Below are positions 1 to 10,979 of a stretch of DNA of 64,000 nt, in pieces; position 1 is the stretch's first letter; each line of letters opens with the position of its first letter. Position numbers and translations under genes: made by a program. This DNA is from Rana temporaria. Lineage: Eukaryota > Chordata > Amphibia > Anura > Ranidae. The notes beneath the pieces were generated by a model. The model made no database searches, was not told where the DNA came from, and worked only from the letters and a program-made list of their open reading frames with translations. The stretch covers positions 112,261,682 through 112,325,681 of the forward strand of contig NC_053491.1 in assembly GCF_905171775.1 (NCBI RefSeq), written 5' to 3'.

Positions 1-350
1 ACAGGTTAAAAAAAAAAAAACAGACTTGATTCCCCCCCTGAGCCTTTGTATTATGACAGCAGGGTGACTTCCCCGTCATTGGTGCTAATCGAACGGGATA
101 ATGTGACAGGGCATTTGTACAAAAGTCGATCGGTAGATGGACTTCTGCACAACCTTCCTGCCCATATATGAATGGAAATTCAGCCAGTCCCTTCTGAAGC
201 AGCCAAATTTATATCTGTCTTCTATTTCCACATGGGCTTACTTCTTTATGGAGATTTTAATATATGTTCTTATACTTTTGTTTACATTGAACAGCACACA
301 AACCTGGCTGCTGCAGGCTATGATTGTGGAAGATAATTTTAGTTGACATA
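1..350. other. Unclassified flank, no gene seen
   Basis: AT-rich DNA with a short A-run near base 10. The open frames here are short and have no recognisable motifs. It is the flank into which the Tc1 element at 351 inserted; the TA at 349-350 is the expected target dinucleotide. Confidence 0.5.
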
Positions 351-586
351 CAGTATCTCACAAAAGTAAGTACACCTCTCACATTTTTGTAAACTGACAG
401 GCTCACCCCATCTATTTCCCAAAGACAACCTCTACATATGACGCTGAGCAGGTGCACTCAACTTCTTTGGTCGACCATGGAGAGGCCTGTTCTGAGTGGA
501 ACTTGTTCTGTTAAACCACTGTATGGTCTTGGCCACCATGCTTCAGCTCAGTTTCAGGGTCTTGGCAATCATCTTATAGCCTAGGT

Positions 587-2443
587 CAGTGATGGCGAAC
601 CTTTTTGAGCCCGAGTGCCCAAACCGCGACAAAACCAACTTATTTCTTTCAAAGTGCCAACACAGAATTAAACCTGCCAGCGTCTCTGTACAGAGGATGG
701 GACTGATCATCCCTCTTAATTCACCCCAAAAGGACCAAAAATTTACGTTTCAGCCAAATTTGTTCAGAATGTAGGTTTCAGAATTACATTCGGTTACTGC
801 ACAATGAAAACATACTGCACACTGAAAAATGACTGCACACTGAAAACATACTGCATAATGAAAACATACTGCATAATGAAAACATACTGCATAATGAAAA
901 CATACTGCATAATGAAAACATACTGCATAATGAAAACATACTGCATAATGAAAACTGACTGCACACTGAAAAATGACTGCACAATGAAAACATACTGCAC
1001 AATGAAAAATGACTGCATAATGAAAACATACTGCACAATGAAAAATGACTGCATAATGAAAAATGACTGCATAATGAAAAATGACTGCACACTGAAAACT
1101 GACTGCACACTGAAAACTGACTGCATAATAAAACATACTGCACACTGAAAAATGACTGCATAATAAAACATACTGCACACTGAAAAATGACTGCACACTG
1201 AAAACTGACTGCACACTGAAAACTGACTGCACACTGAAAACTGACTGCACACTGAAAACTGACTGCACACTGAAAACTGACTGCATAATAAAACATACTG
1301 CACACTGAAAAATGACTGCACACTGACAAATGACTGCATACTGAAAACTGACTGCATAATAAAACATACTGCACACTGAAAAATGACTGCACACTGAAAA
1401 ATGACTGCACACTGAAAACTGACTGCATAATAAAACATACTGCACACTGAAAAATGACTGCATAATAAAACATACTGCACACTGAAAACTGACTGCACAC
1501 TGAAAACTGACTGCACACTGAAAACTGACTGCACACTGAAAACTGACTGCACACTGAAAACTGACTGCATAATAAAACATACTGCACACTGAAAAATGAC
1601 TGCACACTGAAAAATGACTGCACACTGAAAAATGACTGCACACTGAAAACTGACTGCACACTGAAAACTGACTGCATAATAAAACATACTGCACACTGAA
1701 AAATGACTGCACACTGAAAAATTACTGCACACTGAAAACTGACTGCATAATAAAACATACTGCACACTGAAAAATTACTGCACACTGAAAAATAGCTGCA
1801 TAATGAAAAGTTACTGAACAATGATTACCTGTAATTCAGTCCCCTTCTGCAAACCACTCAGTCCTGTCGAGGAAGGTCTCTCTGCTGGTGCTGCTGACCG
1901 GAGAAGGGGGGGCCATCACAGAAAGCCTGCTCTGTGATGGCTCTTGTCAGAGTCACAGCAGCTCTGGTCCTGACAGAGGAGAAGCAGGCTCTCTACAACA
2001 CGGCAAATGCAGGGAACAGAGCCGAGCAGAGCACACTCCCGCCCACCTCAATACAGCACAGCCACGCTTTCATCTCTGCCTGCATCTTCTTGTCAAATGT
2101 GGCGGGCTGCAGGAGGAGGGCGGGTAACAGCAATACTGATTGGCTGGTGGGTGAAGCAAATATTAGAAGCGCAGATCTGATTATTTCGGCAGCTAGCCGC
2201 TGATTGGTGGGTGCAGTGTGGATTGGATTAGCGTGCGTACGTCACCCCCCCCCGTCGCTTATTCTTTGTCACTCCCACTCAGGTACGTCACCGCTAGCCA
2301 ATAGATAGAACTATGGGGGATGTAGTTTGCAGTGCGGTGTGGACAATTAGATTTTCCACTGTATGCTTTCATTTCATGGCGTGCCCACCGAAACAGCTTG
2401 CCGTGCCGGGAGCGGCACGCGTGCCACGCGTTCGCCATCACTG
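587..2443. mobile_element. Non-autonomous hAT element with 8-bp target duplication
   Basis: Ends are CAGTGATGGCGAACC on the left and the complementary GTTCGCCATCACTG on the right. The 8-bp duplication GCCTAGGT lies exactly at 579-586 and 2444-2451. No hAT transposase frame is visible. The interior holds a 1-kb minisatellite (about 795-1825) and a unique-looking GC-rich segment (1860-2440). It sits inside the Tc1 element, so it is the younger of the two. Confidence 0.93.
795..1825. repeat. Minisatellite of 17/18-bp units, about 57 copies
   Basis: Tandem units of the 18-bp form GACTGCACACTGAAAACT and a 17-bp form with CATAATAAAACATACTG. Units group into blocks in which several 18-bp units are followed by one 17-bp unit, suggesting higher-order amplification. 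The minus strand lacks stop codons in all three frames, giving open frames of 320-345 codons rich in Phe-Ser-Val-Cys. These reflect the repeat composition and are not genes. Confidence 0.95.
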
Positions 2444-2674
2444 GCCTAGGTCATCTTTATCTGGAGCAACAATTCTTTTTTTCTGATTTTCAGAGAGTTC
2501 TTTGCCATGAGGGGCCATGGTGAACATCCAGTGACCAGCATGAGAGAGTGAGAGTGATAACACCAAATTGAACACACCTGCTTCCCATTCACACCTGAGA
2601 CCTTTTAACACTAACGAGTCACATGACACCAGGAAGGGAAAATGGCTAATTGGGCCCAATTTGGAAATGTTCAC
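2438..2674 (-). pseudogene. Tc1 transposase N-terminus, truncated
   Basis: Minus-strand frame whose Met-Ala-Pro-His-Gly-Lys-Glu-Leu start is the usual beginning of vertebrate Tc1-like transposases. It encodes only the beginning of the DNA-binding paired-like domain before running into the nested hAT at 2443. The rest of the DNA-binding domain continues at 421-578 on the other side of the insertion. No catalytic DDE residues remain. The stretch upstream of the Met in this frame is probably untranslated element sequence. Confidence 0.8.
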
Positions 2675-2892
2675 TTAGGGATGTACTCACTTTTGTTGCC
2701 AGTGGTTTAGACATTAATGGCTGTGTGTTGAGTTATTTTGAGGGCACAGCAAATTTACACTGTTATACAAGCTGTTTACTCACTACTTTACATTGTAGCA
2801 AAGTGTCATTTCTTCAGTGTTATCACATGAAAAAATATAATAAAATATTTACAAAAATTGGAGGGGTGTACTTACTTTTGTGAGATACTATA

Positions 2893-3495
2893 TAAAAGCA
2901 ATGACTAGACATGGTGCTAGTGTCACGGAAGAAGTCCAATTGTGACGAAACATGTAGGAGAGAGTTACTTGTCTACATCATTGCGTTACCCGGAAGTGAA
3001 GGCAGGTGCCATTTTACCTGCCTGGATATATTCTGTTTTATGTGCATATCTCGGTTTACACTATATATAGGAAGGATCATGAAGGATTTTTTTCCCCTGC
3101 TGTAGAAAATTGAATCATGCTTTGCTGTTTTTTTTTGCCTTCCTCTGGATCAACTGTGGGTGAAGGATTGTGCATATGTGTCAGTACTAGGATCCCTTTA
3201 GGACCCAGCACAACTCACCTGACACAGCCTTTGCCTGGGAAACAACAGTGATTGGTCAGCTCACCTTTAAATCATCTGTATCATCATCCAATCAGTGCTC
3301 ATGATAGAATTACCTTTGTTTGCCACTGTTTGAATCAGCCTGACATTCTGCTCTGTGTATTTCGTGTATTTCGTGTATGACCTTCTCACACTTCTTATCT
3401 CTTCTCACACTTCTTATCTTTGCTTTTATTTAAACTGCACACAGGATGGTGAACACACTAATAATGATGATTAAACTTCTGGAAGATGCTGCAGC
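2893..3495. repeat. Dispersed repeat fragments, no gene
   Basis: AT-rich non-coding DNA. The part around 3100-3165 (ATCATGCTTTGCTG then GCCTTCCTCTGGATCAACTG) matches a segment near 27970-28015, so it is a dispersed repeat. No convincing coding sequence. Confidence 0.5.
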
Positions 3496-3502
3496 TGGTG
3501 TC

Positions 3503-4014
3503 CTGTTGAGAAATGCCCCCTATCACAAAATGCCCGGCAGTAACTGCGCATGCGCAGAACGGACCCTCAGAACAGCTAAGTTTACATCAGCTGTTGTCTC
3601 TCGTTGCCGAGGCACGTTCTTGTAGGAGAGGGGCGAATATTTACATGATGGGCAGTGCTGGGGACGGAATTTTTATCGATGGCCAAACAAATCTACTAAA
3701 GAAATCTGTATCTAATATAGAAAAAGCCGCCCTTCAATTCACTAAACACGCCCTGCAAGCATTCAAAATGAATAGCAGATAAAGATTTAATCTGCAGATT
3801 TCGTTGGCCATCGGTAAAAATTCCACCCCCAGCACTGCCCATCATTGAAAAATTCCGACCACTTCTTATAAATATCGACCCCTCACCTACATGAATGTGC
3901 CTCGGCCACGCCAGACAACAGCTGATCGTAAACTCAGCTGCTGTTCTGCGGCTCTGTGCGGTGAATGCGCAGTTCCCCCCCAGGCACTATTCGATAGCCG
4001 GCACTTCTCAACAG
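3503..4014. repeat. Foldback MITE
   Basis: The outer ends CTGTTGAGAAATGCC and GGCACTTCTCAACAG are inverted copies. Further matching pairs run inward: a TGCGCATGCGCAGAAC region against GTGAATGCGCAG, CAGCTGTTGTC against GACAACAGCTG, and GGGCAGTGCTGGGG against CCCAGCACTGCCC. The transcript could fold into a long imperfect hairpin. No protein is encoded. Confidence 0.8.
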
Positions 4015-4023
4015 AACACTGGC

Positions 4024-4450
4024 ATCAAGCCCTGTACACACGGGCAAGAATCTCGTCAGGAAAAAAAATTAGTTTTCTCTGACGAGATTCTTGGCAAGAA
4101 TCTCTTGCCACCCGAGTGTACAGACTCTCCTTTCAAAAGAAGCATGCGCTCGTCACATTCGATGCCGTCGCCGCCATCTTGCTGCACCCTACCTATGCCT
4201 AGGAAGCTACCGCGCATGCGTCAAAGTCATTTCAAGAATGCGCGGGTTTCCACGGCGACAGGTAAGTATACACATTTGGTTTCTCGTCAGGAAAACTGTC
4301 GAGAATCGTTCTCTATTTTTCTCGTCTAGATTCTGGGCAGTTTTCTTGTTGAGAAACCTGAAAGCCTCGTACACACGCTCGGTATACTCGGCAAGAAAGC
4401 TCTGCCAGCAGTTTTCTTGCTGGTTCTTGCCGAGTAAACCGAGCGTGTGA
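4024..4450. repeat. GTACACACG-type palindromic MITE pieces
   Basis: Two inverted-repeat units, 4027-4128 and about 4280-4450, are built from CTGTACACACG/CGTACACACGCTCGG ends and internal CTCGTCAGGAAA/TTGGCAAGAATC palindromes. The same motif recurs near 5690, 8800, 30889, 48983 and 57445, so this is a dispersed MITE superfamily. Confidence 0.65.
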
Positions 4451-4499
4451 CATGTTGTTAGAACAACTTCAGCTGTTTCTTTAGAGCCTTTTAAGTACG

Positions 4500-4862
4500 C
4501 AGTCTCTGATCATCTCCTTTAGTAAATCTGCAGCCTCTGACCATCTCCAGTACCATGTCTGCAGTCTCTGACCATCTCCTGTAGTATATCTGCAGTCTCT
4601 GACTGTCTCCAGTAGCATGTCTGCAGTCTCTGATCATCTCCTTTAGTAAATCTGCAGCCTCTGATCATCTTCTGTAGCATGCCTGCAGTCCCTGACCATC
4701 TCCTGTAGTATATCTGCAGTCTCCTATCATCTACTGTAGTATATCTGCAGTCACTGATCATCTCCTGTAGCATGTCTGCAGTCTTTGACCACCTCCTGTA
4801 GTATATCTGCAGTCTCTGACTGTCTCCAGTAGCATGTCTGCAGTCTCTGACAATCTTCTATA
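4500..4862. repeat. 31-bp tandem array, copy 1
   Basis: About 12 units of 31 bp, each starting TGCAGTCTCTGACCATC and ending in a variable TGTAGTATATC or TGTAGCATGTC. It stops abruptly where a hAT element begins at 4865. The unit is not divisible by three, so minus-strand open frames repeat every 31 residues; they are not genes. Related arrays lie at 6505-7070 and 29855-29998. Confidence 0.93.
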
Positions 4863-4864
4863 GT

Positions 4865-5408
4865 CAGGGCTGGACTGGGACACAATTTGGCCCTGGACTT
4901 CACCCAGACTGGCCCACATTGACAGGTCTCTCCTATGGCGGACGGACAACTCCTGCCCCCTACCCCGGGCCACCCAAGCCCCCTCTCCCCCTTCACTAGC
5001 CACTAGCCGTTCTACTTTATTAGAGTAGAACGGCTGGTACTTGTACTCTTATAGACATTATTTCACCCAGGGCAAAGAATCAGTTCAGTGCCCCCCCTAT
5101 GGGACAAGATTAGGTAGAAGTGAGAAACTCCCAGGCCATATCTGTTGAGTCAGCTGTCTGTCCCCTCCCCCATGCACCTTATGGTCCCCCCCATGCTCCT
5201 CTGTCGTCCCCCTGCTCCTCTGGTCCTCCCCCTGCTTCTCTGTTCCCCCCCAGGTGAGCACTGCGGGGACGGAGAGGAGGTGAGTGCTGCGGGGAGGGAG
5301 AGACAGAGGAGCGAAGGGGGGCGGTGGTCTTCTGTCACTGAAGCCGGCCCACTGAACCATCGGCCCACCGGGTAAATCCTGGTAGTCCCAATGGCCGGTC
5401 CATCCCTG
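4865..5408. mobile_element. hAT-type MITE, CAGGG...CCCTG ends
   Basis: Starts CAGGGCTGGACTGGGACA and ends GGCCGGTCCATCCCTG, imperfect inverted ends of hAT type. It is homologous to 28840-29854 (same orientation) and 54508-54876 (opposite orientation). No 8-bp target duplication can be seen: the left flank is the 31-bp array, the right flank is unrelated. The interior has pyrimidine-rich CCCCCTGCTCCTCT repeats and no transposase. Confidence 0.75.
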
Positions 5409-5689
5409 CATAAGAAAGAATATTAGCCGCATTCCACTTGGCTCTTCTTACAGTATTTTTATTTTTCAATTAATGGACTGCATACATTTTGTCACCAACC
5501 TTCCTTGACACGTTGCACCACTCTGTCTTGCTCACAAGGATGAGGGAAATCCTAGTTGAGCAAACCAAGAGTGGCGAAACGCGTCAAGGAAGGTTGTCTT
5601 TGGGTTGGAGAATTTCATTCCCTGCAATAATATGTTGGTTGCCCAATTGTAAAACCATTACATCTGGAAATATGCATATAGTTTGACTC
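5409..5689. other. Unclassified interspersed DNA
   Basis: About 280 bases between two repeats. The segment TTCCTTGACACGTTGC... GCGTCAAGGAAGG (5500-5600) forms an imperfect inverted repeat. Nothing coding is recognised. Confidence 0.4.
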
Positions 5690-5945
5690 GAGCCCTGTAC
5701 ACACGATCGGAATTCCGATGGTCTTGCAAACACACTATCAGACTAAATTCCGACCGTCCAAAATGTGGTGACGTAAAACACTACGACGTGCTGAGAAAAA
5801 TGAAGTTCAATGCTTCCGAGCATGCATCGACTTGATTCTGAGCATACGTGGATTTTTCTCCAATGGAAATCCACACAGACGATCGGTTTTTACTATCGTT
5901 TTTTTTTTCATCTGAAAAATGTAAAACATGTTCTATTTTTTAACA
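5690..5945. repeat. GTACACACG-type MITE fragment
   Basis: Begins CCCTGTACACACGATCGG and contains GGAATTCCGATGG paired with AAATTCCGACCGTCC. Its right end is replaced by the 24-bp array that begins near 5950, so the array may have grown out of this element. Confidence 0.55.
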
Positions 5946-6475
5946 CCGATGGAAAATTGACAGATAGACAAAAGTGGGACTGCATTCATAGACAAAAGTG
6001 GGTCTGCATTAATATACAAAAGTGGGGCTGCATTAATATAAAAAAGTGGGGCTGCATTAATATAAAAAAGTGGGGCTGCATTTATATACAAGTGGGGCTG
6101 CATTCATATACAAAGTGGGGCTGCACTCATATACAAAGTGGGGCTGCATTCATATACAAAGTGGGGCTGCATTAATATACAAAAGTGGGACTGCATTAAT
6201 ATACAAAAGTGGGACTGCATTCATAGAAAAAAGTGGGACTGCATTCATATACAAAAGTGGGGCTGCATTTATATACAAAAGTGGGGCTGCATTTATATAC
6301 AAAAGTGGGACTGGATTTATATATACAGTGGGACTGAATTTATATACAAAAGTGGGACTGAATTTATATACAAAAGTGGGACTGCATTTATATACAAAAG
6401 TGGGGCTGCATTAATATACAAAAGTGGGGCTGCGTTCATATATACAGTCGGGCTGCATTCATATGTACATTGAGG
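5946..6475. repeat. 24-bp minisatellite
   Basis: About 22 units of 24 bp containing AAAAGTGGGGCTGCATT followed by (A/C)ATATAC, with some 23-bp and shorter variants. It encodes an 8-residue periodic frame (INIQKWGC-like) that is not a gene. It runs into the 31-bp array through a short bridge at 6476-6505. Confidence 0.93.
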
Positions 6476-6504
6476 CTGCAATGATGGGCACTGATGAGGC
6501 TGCA

Positions 6505-7070
6505 TTGATCTCTTGTACCATGTCTTCAGTCTCTGACCATCCTTTGTACCACGTCTGCAGTCTCTGACCATCCCTTGTACCATGTCTGCAGTCTCTGACC
6601 ATCTCTTGTACCATGTCTGCAGTCTCTGACCATCCCTTGTACCATGTCTGCAGTCTCTGACCATCTCTTGTACCATGTCTGCAGTCTCTGACCATCTCGT
6701 GTACCATGTCTGCAGTCTCTGACCATCCCTTGTACCATGTCTGCAGTCTCTGACCATCCCTTGTACCATGTCTGCAGTCTCTGACCATCTCTTGTACCAT
6801 GTCTGCAGTCTCTGACCATCTCTTGTACCATGTCTGCAGTCTCTGACCATCTCTTGTACCATGTCTACAGTCTCTCACCATCTCTTGTACCATGTCTGCA
6901 GTCTCTGACCATCCCTTGTACCACGTCTGCAGTCTCTGACCATCTCCTGTATCATGTCTGCATTCTCTGACCATCTCTTGTACCACGTCTGCAGTCTCTG
7001 ACCATCTCTTGTACCACGTCTGCAGTCTCTGACCATCTCTTGTACCATGTCTGAAGTCCCTGACAATCGT
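6505..7070. repeat. 31-bp tandem array, copy 2
   Basis: About 18 units of 31 bp, again starting TGCAGTCTCTGACCATC but here ending TTGTACCATGTC. They are more uniform than the array at 4500, implying recent homogenisation. Open frames of 100-180 codons on the minus strand are translation of the repeat. The right end grades into CTACAAACTATGGGATAG, the core of another repeat family. Confidence 0.93.
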
Positions 7071-7330
7071 CTACAAACTATGGGATAGATTTATGGCATT
7101 TATATTTAAATATTTTTTACTAGTAATGGAGGCGATCATTGATTTTTTAGCTGTACTGCAACATTGCAGCGGACACACCAGACACCTAATTAAGTTCTGT
7201 AAGCAACACCTTATTTTCTGACAGTGCCCCTCCCGAGACTAGACTCTGGATCCGCCCTTGGTGTACACGGCATAACTGGTATTAAAGTGTATAGATAACT
7301 ACTTTCGGTACATAGCATTTATTTATGCTT
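7071..7330. repeat. Dispersed repeat fragment (AAACTATGGGATA family)
   Basis: Contains CTACAAACTATGGGATAG, then TACTAGTAATGGAGGCGATCA and a CAGCGGACACACCAGACACC segment. The same order of blocks occurs at about 32825-32950 and 37925-38040. No coding capacity. Confidence 0.7.
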
Positions 7331-7965
7331 TTTGTCCCCTATAGCTGGGTCTTTATGTATCCCCTGTGACCATGGACATGGCTTTCTCTTCCACTCGACC
7401 CTGACACCTGGACAGGTTAACTGCTTGCCAACCAGCGCACGACTATATACGTCAGCAGCATTGCACGGACAGGCAGAAGGACGTATATATACTTCCCCTT
7501 TAAGATTGAGGCATTGCGGGCGCGCAAGCTGCTGCGAGCTCCGTGAGCCAAACCGCGGGTCCCGTGGACTCGATTATAATAATTTCACGGCGAGGAAGAA
7601 CGGCGAGATTCTGATGTCTCCCCGCTCTGCCTAGTGACAATAATAGGGATCACCGCTTTCTGTAATCGGAAGCGGTAATCACTGTCTTGTGACATGTAGC
7701 CCATCCCCCCTACAGTAAGAATCACTCACTAGGGCACACTTAACCTTACAGCGCCACCTAGTGGTTAACCACTTGTTCCGAGTCACCCTTTTTCTCCGCT
7801 CCCTCCCACCTCCGTGCACCATTCGATGGCTCCACACCCTACCCACCTTCCAGTACTGCCCTTTTAGAGAATACAAAACCAAGTATCATTTTGTGGTGCT
7901 AAATGATTTATATGGAATTGTGTAATGATAACAAGAAAAGCAGTAAAATAGATCCCCTGCAGCCA
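7331..7965. repeat. Fragments of the AACCACTTGCC repeat superfamily
   Basis: Contains GTTAACTGCTTGCCAACCAG at about 7417 and GTTAACCACTTGTTCCG at about 7764, resembling the end of the element at 31736-33388. Between them lies GC-rich non-coding sequence. The open frames are short and have no motif. Confidence 0.45.
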
Positions 7966-8235
7966 GTAACAAACTTTTCCCTGCCAGCAACAACAGATCC
8001 CCCTAACAACAATGGACCACCCGCAGCAAAATTACCCCCTAGCAACAATAGACTCCCGGCAGTAACAACAGATCTCCCCACAGCCAGCATCAATAGACTC
8101 CCTGTCAGGCAGCAACAATAGACCCCTCCCTCAACAGTAGATCTCTGCAGCAACAATAGACCCCTTGAAAAAATAGATCCCCTCCAGCTAGAATAGATCT
8201 CCCAGCAGCCAGCATCAATAAACCCTGCAGCACAC
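7966..8235. repeat. Degenerate AGCAACAATAGA tandem repeat
   Basis: Irregular units of roughly 20-35 bases built around AGCAACAATAGA(C/T)CCCC, heavily diverged. Minus-strand translation gives a leucine- and glycine-rich frame that I regard as spurious. Confidence 0.7.
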
Positions 8236-8799
8236 CCCAGCACCCCTTGACATTAAATACAGTCAGTGCCGGAGGTCCCGAAACTGCGCTCCACCACGTT
8301 CCCGCTGAAAAAAAACCCTGATGTGAACTAAAAATCCCTGTTTATATGGAAAGTTTTCTAGACTGTATAGCAATGTGTAGAGAAACGGCAGGGGCCCGCA
8401 AATAGGATTGCATCGAGAGCAGTACTGTATTTAGTTTTTGTGCTGCCCTAGGCCTGACTAAACTTGTGCACCCCCTAATTTAAATATGACCCACCCCTTC
8501 CTGTCAAGGTCACACCCCTTCCTGTTTAGGACCCACCCTGAAAATTTCAAGTGGGGACACTAGTTCTTAGGGCCTGGAGGGGGGGCAATGGATTCTCTTA
8601 ATTTGCTTAGATTCCATCTCACTTCCTGTTTGGGTATTTGACAGGAAGTGAAAGGAAATCTCTGAAATGGGACAGGGATGGTAAAAAATAAACTGACAGG
8701 GGCTATAACCCCCTTTACTCTATCCAAAATGGAAAAAAAAAGTGTTGTCTATAGTTCTACTTTAAGCACAGATTTCTGATAATTTTATGGAGAGGACAC
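8236..8799. other. Unclassified interspersed DNA
   Basis: Non-coding. GTGCTGCCCTAGGCCTG near 8451 and its approximate inverted complement near 9415-9455 suggest the two ends of an old element that contains the palindromic MITE at 8800-9266, but boundaries and duplication are not clear. Confidence 0.35.
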
Positions 8800-9266
8800 G
8801 ACCGTGTGTACGACCGTCGTACACACGACCCTTTTTCATGACAAGAAAAATTGCTTTTTTTTCATGTGTAGGCTCCAGAGCATTTTTCGCGACGAGAAAA
8901 ATGGCCATTAAAAATGTAGAACCTGCTCTATTTTTTATTGTCGTTTTCCACGTCGTCGTTTTTCACGTCGTCGTCTTTCTCGTCGTGCAAAACGGTCGTG
9001 TGTAGGCTTTAACAACGGGGAAAAAAACGCGCATGCTCAGAAGCAAGTTATGAGAAGGGAAATTTGCATAATAAGCCCAAAGAGTGGCGCCATTCCAATG
9101 TAACTTCTCCTTTATAGTGCCGTTGGACGTGTTGTACGTCACGCGCTTTGCTCGAGCATTTTTTATCACGATCGTGTGTATGCAAGGCAGGCTTGAGAGG
9201 AATCACATCGAGAAAAACTTTGTTTTTTTTTCCATGACATGAATAACGATAGTGTGTACGCGGCAT
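8800..9266. repeat. GTACACACG-type palindromic MITE
   Basis: The left side CGTCGTACACACGACC with TTTTTCATGACAAG is matched on the right by CCATGACATGAATAACG and AGTGTGTACGCGGC in inverted order. The interior has repeated GTCGTCGTTTT(T/C)CACGTCG blocks at 8940-8990. No protein-coding signal. Confidence 0.7.
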
Positions 9267-10384
9267 AAGAATATATAACCATGCCAATGGTACAGCAGAA
9301 AACATATAGCACAGTGAGGAATATTTGTGGTCCAGGATGATAGGACAGTCAAAATTAGAAGCACTAACAGTGTAGCACAAGCCGGCAGGGACTCTTTCGT
9401 GCTGCCCCCCTGCAAGGTGCTGCCCAAGGCCTGGGCCTTGTTGGCCTAGGCCAGGATACAGCGTTGATTGAGAGGGAGGACAGTAAAGCCTATTGGTTGG
9501 TTTTTATTGAACCTGTCGATGTCTTCCATGTGTACTGGGCATAGGGGTTTGTTCACACCATACATGCGCGGTGGTGTGCAGAAGAATGGAGCTCAATGGA
9601 TATGGTGTGAACAAGCCCTAGAGCACAACAGCTACTTAGCAGAAAGCACAGTATGTAATGGTCCAGTATGGATTCCTCTTTGTAGCTGATTCGTGGTCTT
9701 TGGCACTAAGATCTCTTTAAGACCTATTTTTGACACTTCTTGTTTACAAGTTAAAATCAGTGGGCCAGATTCACAAAGCACTTACGCCAGCGTATCTCGA
9801 GATGAGCGGCGTAAGTGTAAATATGCGCCGCGCGTATCTATGCGCCGTATCCCCAAAACGAGATACGCCTGAAAACCAGCTTTTTCTGACCGACGTAAAA
9901 AGATTACAACGGCGCATCGTGGGGCGCAAAAATACGCTAGACGCACCATTGTTTTGCTAGGCAAATTTGCAAATGAGGGAGATACGGCGATCCACAAAAG
10001 TACGTTTGTGCGGCGCAGGCTACGCGCTGTGCGCATCAGCTGTATGTCCGGTCTAAAGTTACCCCTTATAAAAGCAGCCTTAACTTTGCACCAGACGTGT
10101 GCAGGTCAGCTAAAGCAACACCGTTAGGGACGAGCTGAGCACACACACTTGCAGGACAACAATCTGTCTGCCAACATGCCAGGGGCATCCATGGTCATAG
10201 CTATACTACTGACTTTAGATGCGCGCAGAAGGAGGAGGGAACGGAGGAGGAGGAGGGTACGGGAGAGGATAAACCGACCGTGCATAGACGTCTTTGGCAT
10301 GGCTGATTCTGAGGTGTATCGCATCTTCAGATTCAGCCCTGATGCCATCCAGGAATTAACCACAACCCTGAAAGATGACATCAC

Positions 10385-10945
10385 CAGTATGAAGGGGGTG
10401 GTATGTACATGAGAGGGGTGCAGAGTGTATGGAGGGGGTGGTATGTACATGAGAGGGGTGCGGAGTGTATGGAGGGGGTGTATGGAGGGGGTGGTATGTA
10501 CATGAGAGGGGTGCGGAGTGTATGGAGGGGGTGGTATGTACATAAGAGGGGTGCAGAGTGTATGGAGGGGGTGGTATGTACATGAGAGGGGTGCGGAGTG
10601 TATGGAGGGGGTGGTATGTACATAAGAGGGGTGCAGAGTGTATGGAGGGGCTGGTATGTACATGAGAGGGGTGCGGGTGTGTATGAAGGGGGTGGTATGT
10701 ACATGAAAGGGGTGCAGAGTGTATGGAGGGGGTGGTATGTACATGAGAGGGGTGCAGAGTGTATGGAGGGGGTGGTATGTACATGAGAGGGGTGCAGGGT
10801 GTATGGTGGGGGGTGGTATGTACATGAGAGGGGTGCAGAGTGTATGGAGGGGGTGGTATGTACATGAGAGGGGTGCGGAGTGTATGGAGGGGGTGTATGG
10901 AGGGGGTGGTATGTACATGAGGGGTGCAGAGTGTATGGAGGTGGG
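10385..10945. repeat. 40-bp minisatellite inside the transposase exon
   Basis: About 13 units of 40 bp containing GTATGGAGGGGGTGGTATG and CATGAGAGGGGTGCAGAGT, with an extra 13-bp GTATGGAGGGGGT step in two places. It begins at the point where the transposase frame reads ...DDITSM, so it grew within the exon. Long Pro/His/Thr-rich minus-strand frames across it are not genes. Confidence 0.93.
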
Positions 10946-10979
10946 CAGTATCAAATACACCATTGGTCACCGATGAATT

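Larger units (their letters stand above)
351..2890 (-). mobile_element. Tc1/mariner element, internally deleted, with a nested hAT
   Basis: The left end begins CAGTATCTCACAAAAGTAAG at 351 and the right end at 2890 is its inverted complement with one change. TA flanks both sides (349-350 and 2891-2892), the Tc1 target duplication. The transposase start lies on the minus strand near 2519: its first residues (MAPHGKELSE) and part of the helix-turn-helix region are present, then a hAT element interrupts it at 587-2443. Beyond the hAT, at 351-578, the remaining N-terminal region runs directly into the terminal repeat. The whole DDE catalytic part is therefore missing. Without the hAT the element is only about 680 bp. 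It is a non-autonomous fossil. Confidence 0.9.

Noticed and set aside
750..1821. Three overlapping minus-strand frames of 320-345 codons
   Set aside because: They are translations of the 17/18-bp minisatellite in three frames, with no domain and no start context.
4500..4862. CRISPR-like regular repeats
   Set aside because: The 31-bp units are directly contiguous with no unique spacers, and the context is a vertebrate genome.
6317..6986. Frames of 101-181 codons resembling a repeat protein (RDCRHGTRDGQ-like)
   Set aside because: The peptide period equals the 31-bp unit read in three frames; it is an artefact of the array.
10124..10970. Pro/His/Thr-rich minus-strand frames of 204-279 codons
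   Set aside because: They run across the 40-bp minisatellite antisense to the transposase; no conserved sequence.
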